NCBI GenBank assembly: GCA_964463375.1
Contig: CAYXBQ010000031.1
Location: 1 to 32,606, forward strand
Direction: 5' to 3'
Source: UMGS1696 sp964463375
Lineage (GTDB): Bacteria; Bacillota; Clostridia; Oscillospirales; CAG-272
DNA: 32,606 bases
Below, in pieces: positions 16,352 to 24,827 of this stretch. Each line of letters starts with the position of its first letter. Positions within the stretch are counted from its first letter, which is position 1. The notes below the pieces were generated by a model. That model saw only the letters and a program-made list of their open reading frames with translations, had not been told where the DNA came from and did no database searches. The position numbers and the translations under genes are program-made.

Positions 16352-17962
16352 ATGGGAATGGAAGAAGCGTTGTTTCATACCTATGTTTCCAAACTCCTAC
16401 GGGAAGCAGGACATATGACCCAGACAGCACCGATCTATGTCAACTGTTCGATCCAGACAGCGCTGTTCATTGAGAACGATCGACAGGTGACCTTGTCGGA
16501 AACCGACTGTGCGACGCTGTCCTACGTGTCCCATGTGTCCTTGCTGACGGAGCTGACCTGGGCGGGGACGGAAAAGGTCCAGCTGTATGCCGTCACAGCC
16601 GATTTTCCCCTGGCACACAGGAGTCAGGATATCGTAGAGACCCATCGTCTTCTGCAAGGTGCCTGGCACAACCGGCACAGCATCGTATTTTTTCAAAACG
16701 CAGATGCCTGGGCGGTTTCCTTTGCCGACGATGCTATGACGCAGGTGCTGTCGGATTGGTTTCCCTTTGCGGACGAGGACTCGGCTGTATCGGCACGACT
16801 GTCGATCGAGAATATTTCGCTATCCGACTGCACAGCCTATTTCCAAGATTTCCAATATGCCATGGCCAGAGACTATTACGTCCACCCGATCTCCCGGACA
16901 GGAGCACGGTATGCATGGCTGCCACGGGATCTATTGCAAGCGAAATATGAAGAGGATACCGACATTTTGACAGAACCCTGCGTATCACAGGACGAATTTC
17001 GTTCGATCGTACATGGGAATATATGTTATTATGAAAATGTATACGGCGATGATTATGTCGAACCATGCTACACCAAAATAGAAAAAGGTAAAGCGGAACG
17101 CAAGGCAAAAGAAGCGGAACGCATAGCCAGAGCAGAAGCAGAAGCAAAAAAAGCAGCCGTAGGTCAGCTTGCGAATGTATTAAGAGAAATCATAGAAAAA
17201 ACGAAACGGCTGGAAAGAGCAGAAGCGGAACGCATAGCCAGAGCAGAAGCAGAAGCAAAAAAAGCAGCCGTAGGTCAGCTTGCGAATGTATTAAGAGAAA
17301 TCATAGAAAAAACGAAACGGCTGGAAAGAGCAGAAGCGGAACGCATAGCCAAAGCAGAAGCAGAAGCAAGAAAAGCAGCCGTAGGTCAGCTTGCAAGCGT
17401 ATTAAGAGAAATCATAGAAAAAGCGGAACGACTGGAAAGAGCAGAAGCAGAACGCATAGCCAGAAAAGAAGTCGAGCGAAAAGCCAAGGCAGAAGCGGAG
17501 CGACAGGCCGAAATTGCTGCCATACGCCAGCTTGCCGTAGCGATACGACAAGTGCAGCTAAGTAAGCAAGCCAAAGAAGCAGAACGCATAGCCAGAGCAG
17601 AAGCCGAACGCAAAGCCAACGAAGCCATCGCACGCATCGAGCAGCTGGGCAAACAGCATGACGAAACGGTATCTCGACTGCAACAGCGGTGCCGGGCCGA
17701 AATGGATCTGGTGCAGGTCGAGCTATCGGCGGTGTCCGCACGACTGTTCCAGGTCGAACAGGCATTGGTGCGGCTCCACATCCTGCAATTCAAGAAAAAG
17801 AAACAAATCAAAGCAGAGCAGGATACGCTGCTGCAAAAACAAAAAAAGCTGCAGCTGCTCCTTGTCAAGATCCAGGAAAGCTTGCAACAGCAGCTTGAGC
17901 AGGAAGACAAAGCCTATGCACAAGCACTGGCTATGCTGCAACAGAAAATAACGCATGATTGA
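16352..17962 (+). CDS. Repeat-containing coiled-coil protein of unknown function
   Basis: Start taken as ATG 16352 (536 residues) with AAGGAGA 5 bases before; the in-frame upstream start lies at the promoter. I do not recognise the family. Residues 1-240 form a mixed, globular-looking domain without signal peptide or membrane segment. Residues ~240-470 are a highly charged Ala/Glu/Arg/Lys helix containing three full 37-residue repeats (units start AERIA) and a partial fourth. The last ~70 residues are a Gln/Lys/Leu-rich coiled coil. The protein should be a long cytosolic rod. The GH99-like gene follows 26 bases after the stop and is probably co-transcribed. Possible roles include a scaffold or cytoskeletal element, but nothing in the sequence decides this. 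Confidence 0.75.
   Translation: MGMEEALFHTYVSKLLREAGHMTQTAPIYVNCSIQTALFIENDRQVTLSETDCATLSYVSHVSLLTELTWAGTEKVQLYAVTADFPLAHRSQDIVETHRLLQGAWHNRHSIVFFQNADAWAVSFADDAMTQVLSDWFPFADEDSAVSARLSIENISLSDCTAYFQDFQYAMARDYYVHPISRTGARYAWLPRDLLQAKYEEDTDILTEPCVSQDEFRSIVHGNICYYENVYGDDYVEPCYTKIEKGKAERKAKEAERIARAEAEAKKAAVGQLANVLREIIEKTKRLERAEAERIARAEAEAKKAAVGQLANVLREIIEKTKRLERAEAERIAKAEAEARKAAVGQLASVLREIIEKAERLERAEAERIARKEVERKAKAEAERQAEIAAIRQLAVAIRQVQLSKQAKEAERIARAEAERKANEAIARIEQLGKQHDETVSRLQQRCRAEMDLVQVELSAVSARLFQVEQALVRLHILQFKKKKQIKAEQDTLLQKQKKLQLLLVKIQESLQQQLEQEDKAYAQALAMLQQKITHD
17114..17446 (+). repeat. Three tandem 111-bp in-frame repeats
   Basis: Units start at 17114, 17225 and 17336, each 111 bases (37 codons). 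The first two are identical as read, and the third differs at a handful of positions. A partial fourth unit begins at 17447 and then diverges. The repeats encode the coiled-coil heptads of the surrounding gene. Confidence 0.92.
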
Positions 17963-17988
17963 ATACATATCCCATGTTGGAGGCATAC

Positions 17989-19608
17989 ATGAACGCATAT
18001 CAAAACCACCCCTGTACCATCGCTGCCATCGATTCCTTAGGCCGCACACTGCCTACGGCATCCATCCGGCGGCAACCGAAAAAACGCACCGTAGGACTGT
18101 TCTATTTTCTCTGGTGCGGCGAGCATGGCAGACATAAGCCATACGATGTTTCCAAGATCGTGGCAGCAGACCCGGCGGCAGGACAGCACCCGGATTCCCC
18201 GGCCTGGGGCAGCGTGGGCACCTACCACCACTGGGGCGAACCCTTCTACGGCTATTACTACAGCGACGACGAGTGGGTGATCCGGCGGCATATGATGCTG
18301 TTCTGCGATGCCGGTGTGGACTTCCTTTTCTTTGACACCACCAACGCCATCATCTACGAAAAGAACGTGAAGATCGTGCTGCGGGTGCTGCAGGAATACC
18401 ACGATGCCGGGTTCCACATTCCCAAAGTCATGTTCTACACCAATACCGCATCCGGCAAGACCGTGGAGCAGATCTATAACGCCATCTACAAACCAAACTA
18501 TTGCCCGGACACCTGGTATTGTTACGATAAAAAGCCCACCATCATTGCGGTGCCGGAGGAATGTTCGCCGGAAACAAGAAACTTCTTCGATATCAAGTTA
18601 GCCCAGTGGCCCAACGAACCGGACAAGCAAGGTGGCTGGCCCTGGATGGATTTCACCCGTCCCCAGCGTGTTTTCGACAACTTAGACGGCGAGCCGGAGG
18701 TCATCAACGTGTCCGTGGCACAGCATCCCCAGCTGCGGTTCGGTGACTCGGTTTTGTACGGAGAAGACGGCAACTGCGGCAGAGCCTACCACCGCATGGA
18801 CGACGGCATCAGCCGAAACGACCCGGATCCCAAAGCTTTCTTAGGTGGCGCAAACCTGGCAGAGCAATTTGCCCGTGCCATTGCAGCAGATCCGCCGGTG
18901 GTGCTGGTGACGGGCTGGAACGAATGGATCGCCGGACGCTGGCAGGGTATCGAATCTCGTCCCATTATGTTTGTGGACTGTGCGAACCCCCTGTACAGCC
19001 GGGATCTGGAAATGATGCGTGGGGGCTATTTTGACAACTACTATCTCCAGTTCATCGCCGGGATCCGCGCCTACAAAGGGCAGGAAGACACGGAGCTGCC
19101 CACGATCTGTCACCATGTGCCCGGCGGCAATTTCCACAGAGACAACGACGGCTACGGCACCCATTACACCAATACCACCGGCAGAAATGCGCTTTCTTCC
19201 TTGTCTGTGGAGCAGGATGGCGATATGCTGTGTGTCCGTGTGCAGGTTTACGGCAAGCTGGACGCAGACCGCAGTGGCAGCTGGATGCAGGTGTTCGTCA
19301 CCGGAGAGGGAGAGCATGGCGGTACCTTTGCGACCATCTGGACAGAGGAAGGCCCGCAGCTGGCAGCCGTTGGCAAGCAGGGCCATCACGACGATACAAG
19401 CGATTTTACAGATGTGGCGGTAGCCAAGTCCATCGAGGCTCAGATCGGCGAGGACTATATTACCTATCGGATCCCCCGGACCCTATTGCCGAAGGGAAAG
19501 CTGTGGGTCAAGGCAGCAGACAGCCGGGAACCCATCCGCTGTGGGGAAGATTTCTATGACAAAGGAGACACCGTACCCGCCGGCCGACTCTGGTTCGTGG
19601 TGCCGTAA
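17989..19608 (+). CDS. Putative GH99/GH71-like TIM-barrel glycoside hydrolase
   Basis: Start chosen at ATG 17989 (539 residues) because GGAGG lies 6 bases upstream; longer readings overlap the previous stop. The N-terminal ~390 residues look like a barrel of the GH99/GH71/WbsX-like group: VGLFYFLWCGEHG, a strand ending in GVDFLFFDTTNA near residue 125, and VVLVTGWNEWIAGRW near residue 310, where family members place acidic active-site residues. About 130 C-terminal residues after position 400 look like a beta-sandwich. There is no signal peptide, so it would be cytosolic, acting on imported oligosaccharides if it is a hydrolase. Family placement is by motif and fold pattern only; it could be a non-catalytic relative. 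Confidence 0.55.
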   Translation: MNAYQNHPCTIAAIDSLGRTLPTASIRRQPKKRTVGLFYFLWCGEHGRHKPYDVSKIVAADPAAGQHPDSPAWGSVGTYHHWGEPFYGYYYSDDEWVIRRHMMLFCDAGVDFLFFDTTNAIIYEKNVKIVLRVLQEYHDAGFHIPKVMFYTNTASGKTVEQIYNAIYKPNYCPDTWYCYDKKPTIIAVPEECSPETRNFFDIKLAQWPNEPDKQGGWPWMDFTRPQRVFDNLDGEPEVINVSVAQHPQLRFGDSVLYGEDGNCGRAYHRMDDGISRNDPDPKAFLGGANLAEQFARAIAADPPVVLVTGWNEWIAGRWQGIESRPIMFVDCANPLYSRDLEMMRGGYFDNYYLQFIAGIRAYKGQEDTELPTICHHVPGGNFHRDNDGYGTHYTNTTGRNALSSLSVEQDGDMLCVRVQVYGKLDADRSGSWMQVFVTGEGEHGGTFATIWTEEGPQLAAVGKQGHHDDTSDFTDVAVAKSIEAQIGEDYITYRIPRTLLPKGKLWVKAADSREPIRCGEDFYDKGDTVPAGRLWFVVP

Positions 19609-19619
19609 CGCCTGCACAA

Positions 19620-19650
19620 AAAAGCCTGTGCAAAAAACGTACAGGCTTTT
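19620..19650. terminator. Bidirectional terminator
   Basis: Arms AAAAGCCTGT (19620-19629) and ACAGGCTTTT (19641-19650) separate the GH99-like gene from the convergent amidase-like gene. Confidence 0.85.
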
Positions 19651-19654
19651 GTCG

Positions 19655-20227
19655 TCATACCAATCCTTCTCCCCCACCGTCCAGCAGATAGGCAAAGCAG
19701 TCCGGGCGGCGCAGGTAGGTGTCATATATGGCATTGGGGATATCCGCTCGTACCCCTTCGATCCGTAGAAACCGGCTGGCGGCGTAGGAATAGGTGGACA
19801 GCGGCCGGTCTAAGGCATCGTCGGAGTGGGCAGACACGACGTATCCTTCTGTGGAAAACCCGGTCACAAGCAGTGTGTGGTAGTATTCCCCATCCTGGTT
19901 GCCCAGCTGTACCACGTCCCCCAGCATCAGCTGTCCCGGCAAAGTCTCGGTGGCATAGGGACCGATCCCATCGTTGCCTACCATAAAGTTGTAGAAATAT
20001 TCCACCCCCGTCCAGGCTGGCGCACGGTCCTCCGGCGAAAGATAGTACCAGCCAAAGGTGGGGGTGTAGTTCATGATACAGGCACCGGCGTAGATGCACT
20101 GGGACACAAAATTGGTGCAGTCTCCCCCGATCCCGGTGAAATTGGCAAACAGCGGATTCCGGGACAGAGCCCAACGGCGGGCATACCGGACAGCACGGCT
20201 CCGATCATAGCTGAGTGTGACAAGCAT
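19655..20227 (-). CDS. Amidase_6-domain protein (putative Cys amidase/peptidase)
   Basis: Start placed at ATG 20227 (190 residues), with GGAGG 7 bases upstream. The protein opens with YDRSRAVRYARRWAL and the key motif GGDCTNFVSQC, whose Cys37 is the expected nucleophile. His117 (YYHTLLVTGF) is the likely partner. This order matches the Amidase_6 domain (PF12671), a papain-like fold found in Gram-positive proteins that is thought to cut amide bonds in wall material or peptides. No signal peptide or membrane anchor is visible, so the site of action is unclear. It lies about 70 bases downstream of the ferredoxin:thioredoxin reductase-like gene in the same direction, without an intervening terminator. 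Confidence 0.8.
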   Translation of the reverse strand: MLVTLSYDRSRAVRYARRWALSRNPLFANFTGIGGDCTNFVSQCIYAGACIMNYTPTFGWYYLSPEDRAPAWTGVEYFYNFMVGNDGIGPYATETLPGQLMLGDVVQLGNQDGEYYHTLLVTGFSTEGYVVSAHSDDALDRPLSTYSYAASRFLRIEGVRADIPNAIYDTYLRRPDCFAYLLDGGGEGLV

Positions 20228-20299
20228 ATGCGCTCCTCCCATTCGGGTACTTTTCCACAGCATATGCAAAGGAGGGCGGTGTGGTGCATGGAACGAGGC

Positions 20300-20509
20300 T
20301 CAGTTATCCTTGTGTTTGTAGTACAGCATGCAATGGCAGAAGCCTTCGAAATCCGGGTCGGCCATCTGCTCCCGGAATTCCTTGCAGATACATTTGTTGT
20401 CCTCGGTGCGCTCCAGACGGCAGGGACAATAACCGCCCTTGGCAGCCAGCCCTTCCTTGATCATGCGCACCACCTCGGCATCCGGATTGAGTGTGATCTT
20501 TGGTTTCAT
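20300..20509 (-). CDS. Ferredoxin:thioredoxin reductase catalytic-chain-like protein
   Basis: A 69-residue protein with six cysteines in three CxC pairs: CPC (28-30), CIC (40-42) and CHC (58-60). The CPC...CHC arrangement and the surrounding CKEFREQM and GFCHCMLYYK are typical of the FTR catalytic chain family (FeThRed_B), which carries a 4Fe-4S cluster beside a redox-active disulfide. Spacing differs from plant FTR (9 residues between the first pairs, 15 between the last), and the protein is shorter. In anaerobes such proteins probably pass electrons from ferredoxin to thioredoxin-like partners. No partner gene is adjacent. AAGGAGC precedes the ATG. Confidence 0.85.
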   Translation of the reverse strand: MKPKITLNPDAEVVRMIKEGLAAKGGYCPCRLERTEDNKCICKEFREQMADPDFEGFCHCMLYYKHKDN

Positions 20510-20541
20510 GTTGTGTTGCTCCTTGTTGGTTCTTTTCTATG

Positions 20542-20570
20542 ATTCTACCACACTTTCCAGCCTTTGTCCA
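20542..20570 (-). promoter_or_regulatory. Promoter of the FTR-like gene
   Basis: Minus-strand TGGACA (20565-20570), 17-base spacer, TAGAAT (20542-20547), about 33 bases before the start codon. It may also serve the amidase-like gene. Confidence 0.6.
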
Positions 20571-20685
20571 GAGCATTCCCCCTTTTTGCGAACGAAAAAA
20601 TGAAGAAAACAAACCGCCATTGGCAAGAGGGTTTGGGGCAATGTGCTGAAAATGCATTTGGCACGTTTTTTTTGCTCGAAAATCC

Positions 20686-20714
20686 TTTATTTCTGCGCCA
20701 TTCTGTGCTATAAT
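20686..20714 (+). promoter_or_regulatory. Promoter of typA (extended -10)
   Basis: TATAAT (20709-20714) directly preceded by TGTGC gives an extended -10 element; the -35 region (TTTATT, 20686-20691) is weak. The leader to the start codon would be about 80 bases. Confidence 0.55.
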
Positions 20715-20767
20715 AACAAAGTTGATATAATGCAGTTTATGAGGCAGCAGTGCCAAGAAAGGATAAC

Positions 20768-20788
20768 CTTCCCGGATTTTTAGGGAAG
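20768..20788 (+). promoter_or_regulatory. Hairpin in the typA leader
   Basis: CTTCCC (20768-20773) pairs with GGGAAG (20783-20788) across a 9-base loop, ending 13 bases before the TTG start codon. It is not a known riboswitch to me and lacks a terminating U-tract. Confidence 0.35.
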
Positions 20789-20801
20789 TGGGATTACAGC
20801 T

Positions 20802-22634
20802 TTGATCAGAGAAGATTTAAGAAATGTCGCCATTATCGCCCACGTTGACCATGGTAAGACGACCCTGGTAGACGAAATGCTCAAGCAGGGCGGTGCGTAT
20901 CATGAAAACCAGACCGTGCAGGAAAGAGTCATGGACTCCGGGGATCTGGAACGGGAAAGAGGCATTACCATCCTGGCTAAGAACACCTCCGTTATGCGGG
21001 GCAATGTAAAGATCAACATCGTAGACACCCCCGGTCACGCCGACTTCGGTGGGGAAGTAGAACGGATCCTGAAGATGGTAAACGGCGTTATCCTGCTGGT
21101 AGACGCTGCGGAGGGTCCCATGCCCCAGACTCGGTTCGTGCTGCAAAGAGCCATGGAGCTGGGTCACCGCATCATCGTGGTGGTCAACAAGATCGACAAG
21201 CCCGATGCCCGTCTGGACGAAGTGCCGGATGAAGTGCTGGAGCTGCTGATGGAGCTGGATGCCACCGACGAACAGTTAGACTCTCCCGTCCTGTTCTGCT
21301 CCGGTAGAGACGGCACCGCTTCCTTCTCTCCCGATGTGCCCGGTACGAATTTGGATCCCCTGTTCGACACCATTTTGGAATATATCCCCGCACCGGAAGG
21401 AGACGTGGATGCACCCCTGCAGCTGCTGGTCTCTTCCATTGACTATAACGACTACGTAGGTCGTATCGGTATCGGCCGGATCGAGCGTGGTTCTGTACGA
21501 GTCGGCGAAGAGGTGATGATCACCAACTTCCATACGCCGGATGCACAGCCCAAGAAGTCCAAGATCGTATCCCTGTACCAGTTCGATGGCCTGGGCAGAA
21601 CCACTGTTGAGTCTGCCAAGATGGGGGACATCGTATGCTTCTCCGGCGCAGAATCCATCACCATTGGGGACACCATCACCTCTCCCCTGGACCCCACACC
21701 GCTGGAATTTGTCAAGGTCAGCGAACCCACCATGGAAATGACCTTCTCCGTCAACGACAGCCCCTTTGCCGGCAGAGAAGGCAAGTGGGTGACTTCCAGA
21801 CAGATCCGGGAACGTCTGTACAAGGAGACCCTGAAGGACGTGTCTCTGCGGGTCAAGGATGGGGACACCACCGACAGCTTCTTAGTTGCCGGCCGTGGCG
21901 AAATGCACCTGTCCATCCTGATCGAGACCATGCGTCGGGAAGGCTACGAGGTCTGCTGCTCCAACCCCCGTGTGCTGTTCAAGGAGATCGACGGCGTGCT
22001 GTGTGAGCCTATGGAACGCGTATCCATCGACGTGCCGGAATCCTATGTAGGTGCCGTTGTGGAAAAGCTCAGCGCCAGAAAGGGTGAACTGCTGGAAATG
22101 GGCATCTCTGCCACCGGCAGCCGGATGCGGATCGAATATTCCATCCCCTCCCGTTGTCTGTTCGGTTACAGAAGCGAATTTTTGACCGATACCCGTGGCG
22201 AAGGCGTGATCAATACCCTGTTCGATGGCTATCAGCCCCACAAGGGTGAGATCGTCACACGGTTCACCGGTTCTCTGGTGGCCTCCGAGGATGGCGAAGC
22301 GACCTCCTACGGTCTGTTCAACGCACAGGATCGTGGTACCATGTTCATTGGTGTTCAGACCCCTGTATACGAAGGGATGCTGGTTGGTGAATGCCCCAAG
22401 AAGGAGGACATTGCCGTCAATGTGTGCAAGAAGAAGCACCTGACTTCCATCCGTTCTGCCGGTGCCGATGAAGCCCTGCGTCTGGTTCCTCACAAGGTTT
22501 TCTCTCTGGAACAGGCCATTGAATTCATCGCTGAGGACGAGCTGATCGAAGTAACGCCTAAGTCCATTCGTCTGCGGAAGCGGATCCTGAACACGGAAAA
22601 CCGTCTGAAGGCACAGGCTAAGCTGAAGAAATAA
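20802..22634 (+). CDS. typA: Ribosome-associated GTPase TypA/BipA
   Basis: A 610-residue translational GTPase of the elongation-factor family, normal length. The G domain shows AHVDHGKTTL (G1, residues 13-22), RGIT (G2), DTPGHADFGGEVER (G3) and NKIDK (G4). Domains II, III and V follow, with GRGEMHLSILIETMRREGYE near residue 365 and the TypA-specific C-terminal part (GEIVTRFTGSLVASEDGEATSYGL; KEKHLTSIR-like KKKHLTSIR). TypA binds 70S ribosomes and assists assembly and translation under stress or cold. The start is a TTG: the family N-terminus begins (M)xREDLRNVAIIAH exactly here, and there is no better in-frame ATG. The Shine-Dalgarno match is weak (GTGGGA). Confidence 0.93.
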   Translation: MIREDLRNVAIIAHVDHGKTTLVDEMLKQGGAYHENQTVQERVMDSGDLERERGITILAKNTSVMRGNVKINIVDTPGHADFGGEVERILKMVNGVILLVDAAEGPMPQTRFVLQRAMELGHRIIVVVNKIDKPDARLDEVPDEVLELLMELDATDEQLDSPVLFCSGRDGTASFSPDVPGTNLDPLFDTILEYIPAPEGDVDAPLQLLVSSIDYNDYVGRIGIGRIERGSVRVGEEVMITNFHTPDAQPKKSKIVSLYQFDGLGRTTVESAKMGDIVCFSGAESITIGDTITSPLDPTPLEFVKVSEPTMEMTFSVNDSPFAGREGKWVTSRQIRERLYKETLKDVSLRVKDGDTTDSFLVAGRGEMHLSILIETMRREGYEVCCSNPRVLFKEIDGVLCEPMERVSIDVPESYVGAVVEKLSARKGELLEMGISATGSRMRIEYSIPSRCLFGYRSEFLTDTRGEGVINTLFDGYQPHKGEIVTRFTGSLVASEDGEATSYGLFNAQDRGTMFIGVQTPVYEGMLVGECPKKEDIAVNVCKKKHLTSIRSAGADEALRLVPHKVFSLEQAIEFIAEDELIEVTPKSIRLRKRILNTENRLKAQAKLKK

Positions 22635-22649
22635 TTTTTGTGCAAAGGA

Positions 22650-22686
22650 AATGCAGGTATCCCCAATGGGAACGCCTGCATTTTTT
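22650..22686. terminator. Terminator after typA
   Basis: Arms AATGCAGG (22650-22657) and CCTGCATT (22675-22682), with an inner TCCC/GGGA helix, followed by a T-tract. The convergent dehydrogenase gene ends at 22696, so it may serve both. Confidence 0.85.
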
Positions 22687-22695
22687 CTTCCTTAT

Positions 22696-23706
22696 TTATA
22701 TATGCTTTCGCAGATTCGATACCGCATGTGTCATGTGTCGGGCGTATTCCCACGGGATCTCGTGACATAGTGGTTCGCCATGTTGGTATCGGCGCACATC
22801 CTCGATCAGTGCCAACGTCACCTGCTCCCGAATGTCCATGGTGGGGCCGCCACGATGGGGGATCAACGTGATGTTGTCGCAGCCACGGAGGCACGAATCC
22901 ATGGGCAGCGGCTCCTGTTCGTACACATCCAGCACCGCCCGGATCTGCCCCGCTTTGGCCGCCGCTGCCAGATCTTCTTCCACAATGATGGGGCCTCGTG
23001 CCGTGTTCACAAATAGGCTGTCCGGCTTCATCAGGGAGAAGTATCTGCCATCGATGCTGTGGTAGGTCTCCTCCGTTAAGGATTCGTGGAGCGTCACGAT
23101 GTCGCTTTCCCGAAACAGGGTGGCAAGGTCGCATTTTTCCACAGGATAAGACCGAGCATCCTCTTCCCGGAACCAATTCGAGCACACCAAAATGCGGCAG
23201 CCAAATACCGACAGCAGTCGGATCAGCTCCTTGGCGATCATGCCGAAGCCGATGATGCCCACGGTCTTATAGCGGATGCCGTCACTGGGATAAAAGGGTG
23301 CCCAGCCATGGTCTCTGGTCTCCTCGATGAGCCGCACCAGCCGCCGCTGCGCCAATAGGATGTAGCCGATGGTGCCTTCTGCTACGGATGCCGCATAGAG
23401 CCGGTTGCCGCTGCACATATGGATACCACGGGCCGGTATGCTCTCCGTCATTTGGTCTGCCACGCTGCCGCCGGTGTAGCAAACGAGCTTTAGTTTATCT
23501 GCGTGGGAGAGCATATCTTCGTCCAGTCGTGGCAGTCCCCAGCCACCGAACAATACCTCCGCACCGGATAGCGCATCCCGCAGTTCATTTCGGGAGAATG
23601 TGCCATAGCGCACGTCTCCGCAGGCTGCCAGTGCTTCCTGTACTTTTGGGGTGAAAAATGTATCTTGTGCCGCCTTGTCGGGCATACAGCTTACCAAAAT
23701 CTGCAT
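22696..23706 (-). CDS. D-isomer-specific 2-hydroxyacid dehydrogenase family protein
   Basis: A 336-residue member of the D-2-hydroxyacid dehydrogenase family, which interconverts 2-oxoacids and D-2-hydroxyacids with NAD(P). The nucleotide-binding loop is IIGFGMIAKE (GFGMIA at 153-158). The catalytic set is Arg237 (NTARGPI), Glu263 or Glu265 (DVYEQEP) and His284 (PHRGG). The strand after the glycine loop ends in VCSNWF rather than with the acidic residue typical of NAD-binding members, so the cofactor may be NADP; that is inference. It is divergent from nanA with its own promoter. AGGAGG precedes the ATG. Substrate unknown; candidates include glyoxylate, hydroxypyruvate or a sugar-derived acid. 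Confidence 0.85.
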   Translation of the reverse strand: MQILVSCMPDKAAQDTFFTPKVQEALAACGDVRYGTFSRNELRDALSGAEVLFGGWGLPRLDEDMLSHADKLKLVCYTGGSVADQMTESIPARGIHMCSGNRLYAASVAEGTIGYILLAQRRLVRLIEETRDHGWAPFYPSDGIRYKTVGIIGFGMIAKELIRLLSVFGCRILVCSNWFREEDARSYPVEKCDLATLFRESDIVTLHESLTEETYHSIDGRYFSLMKPDSLFVNTARGPIIVEEDLAAAAKAGQIRAVLDVYEQEPLPMDSCLRGCDNITLIPHRGGPTMDIREQVTLALIEDVRRYQHGEPLCHEIPWEYARHMTHAVSNLRKHI

Positions 23707-23732
23707 ATGTGCCTCCTACAGGTTTTTTCTGT

Positions 23733-23761
23733 ATTATACCACAAAACCGGTGGGATTGCCA
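23733..23761 (-). promoter_or_regulatory. Promoter of the 2-hydroxyacid dehydrogenase gene
   Basis: Minus-strand TGGCAA (23756-23761), 17-base spacer, TATAAT (23733-23738) preceded by TGTGG. Confidence 0.65.
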
Positions 23762-23856
23762 TAGGGCGGGCGCATTTTTAGTATGCGGAAAGGAAAAGTA
23801 TTGGACAAAACAGGGAAAAAACGACATATCCGGTGGGGAGATGTCATAAAAATCCC

Positions 23857-23884
23857 TTGCTTTTTTTGGGTTTTGTGCTATAAT
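23857..23884 (+). promoter_or_regulatory. Promoter of nanA
   Basis: TTGCTT (23857-23862), 16-base spacer, TATAAT (23879-23884) with TGTGC directly upstream. The leader to the ATG at 23927 is about 36 bases. Confidence 0.65.
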
Positions 23885-23926
23885 GAAGATATGCTCCGAT
23901 ACCCATATAGGAAAGGAAACAGATGT

Positions 23927-24817
23927 ATGAAAAATCAAAAACTGACCGGGATCCTGCCGGCGTTGCTGACCGCCTTTGACGACCACGGCGTGGATACCAA
24001 AGCAACCGGACGGCTGGTGGATACCCTCATGAAGGCCGGTGTGGACGGGCTGTATGTAGGCGGTTCCAGTGGCGAGATGGTGCTGCAAAGCACAGACGAA
24101 CGCAAGACACTGCTGGAATGCGTCATGGATACCGTAGCCGGACGGGGCTGCGTCATTGCCCATGTGGGTGCGCTGTCCACCGCCGATACGGTGACGCTGG
24201 CAAAGCACGCCAAGGCGGTAGGGGCCGATGCGGTTTCGTCGGTGACACCGCTGTACTACAAATATACCTTCCGGGAAGTGAAGGCGTACTATGCCCGTGT
24301 GGCTGAAGCGGCGGAGCTGCCGGTGATCATCTACAACATTCCGGCGCTGACCGGCATGAGCCTGAACCGGGAGCAGCTGGGGGAACTGCTGTCCATTCCG
24401 GGCGTGGGCGGCATGAAGTTCACCTCGTCGGATTTCTTCCAGCTGGAACGACTGCGCACCGACTTCCCGGAGCACGTGTTCTACAATGGTTCGGATGAAA
24501 TGCTGCTGTCGGGACTGGCGGCTGGTGCGGACGGTGGCATCGGTACCACCTACAACTTCCAGCCCAAGCGCATGGTGGAGATCCGCAAGCGGTATCTGGC
24601 GGGAGATATGGCGGGCGCATTGGAACAGCAGAGCATTGCCAACCGGGTCATCGAGGTGATCCTGCGCAATGGAGTGATCCCGTCCACCAAGGCACTGCTT
24701 GCCATGCTGGGACTGGACGTTGGTCTGTGCCGGGAACCGTTCCTGCCGCTGACGGAGGAAATGCTGCACGATCTGCGCACAAACGCACTGCCCGCGCTGG
24801 TGGGAGAGCTGGACTGA
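23927..24817 (+). CDS. nanA: N-acetylneuraminate lyase (DapA/NanA superfamily)
   Basis: Start chosen at ATG 23927 (296 residues) with AAAGGAAA about 8 bases upstream; the longer reading runs through the promoter. The enzyme splits sialic acid into N-acetylmannosamine and pyruvate by a Schiff base. Diagnostic features: GGSSGE (45-50), YNIPALTG with Tyr136, the Schiff-base Lys164 in GGMKFTSSDF, then YNGSDEMLLSGLAAGADGGIGTTYNF. These sialic-acid-lyase features, especially KFTSSDFFQLER and IGTTYNF, separate it from DapA. Tyr136 and Lys164 lie one position before the E. coli NanA equivalents. No nanE, nanK or sialic acid transporter is in this window, so the rest of the pathway must be elsewhere. 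Confidence 0.87.
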   Translation: MKNQKLTGILPALLTAFDDHGVDTKATGRLVDTLMKAGVDGLYVGGSSGEMVLQSTDERKTLLECVMDTVAGRGCVIAHVGALSTADTVTLAKHAKAVGADAVSSVTPLYYKYTFREVKAYYARVAEAAELPVIIYNIPALTGMSLNREQLGELLSIPGVGGMKFTSSDFFQLERLRTDFPEHVFYNGSDEMLLSGLAAGADGGIGTTYNFQPKRMVEIRKRYLAGDMAGALEQQSIANRVIEVILRNGVIPSTKALLAMLGLDVGLCREPFLPLTEEMLHDLRTNALPALVGELD

Positions 24818-24827
24818 GAAAAATACG

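Noticed and set aside
17114..17446. Possible CRISPR-like or intergenic repeat array
   Set aside because: Units are contiguous, in frame, 111 bases long and encode heptad repeats; there are no spacers.
23712..23733. Hairpin hiding the ribosome binding site of the dehydrogenase gene
   Set aside because: The TACAG/CTGTA arms abut the GGAGG site, but one arm lies upstream of the predicted transcript start, so it would not be in the message.
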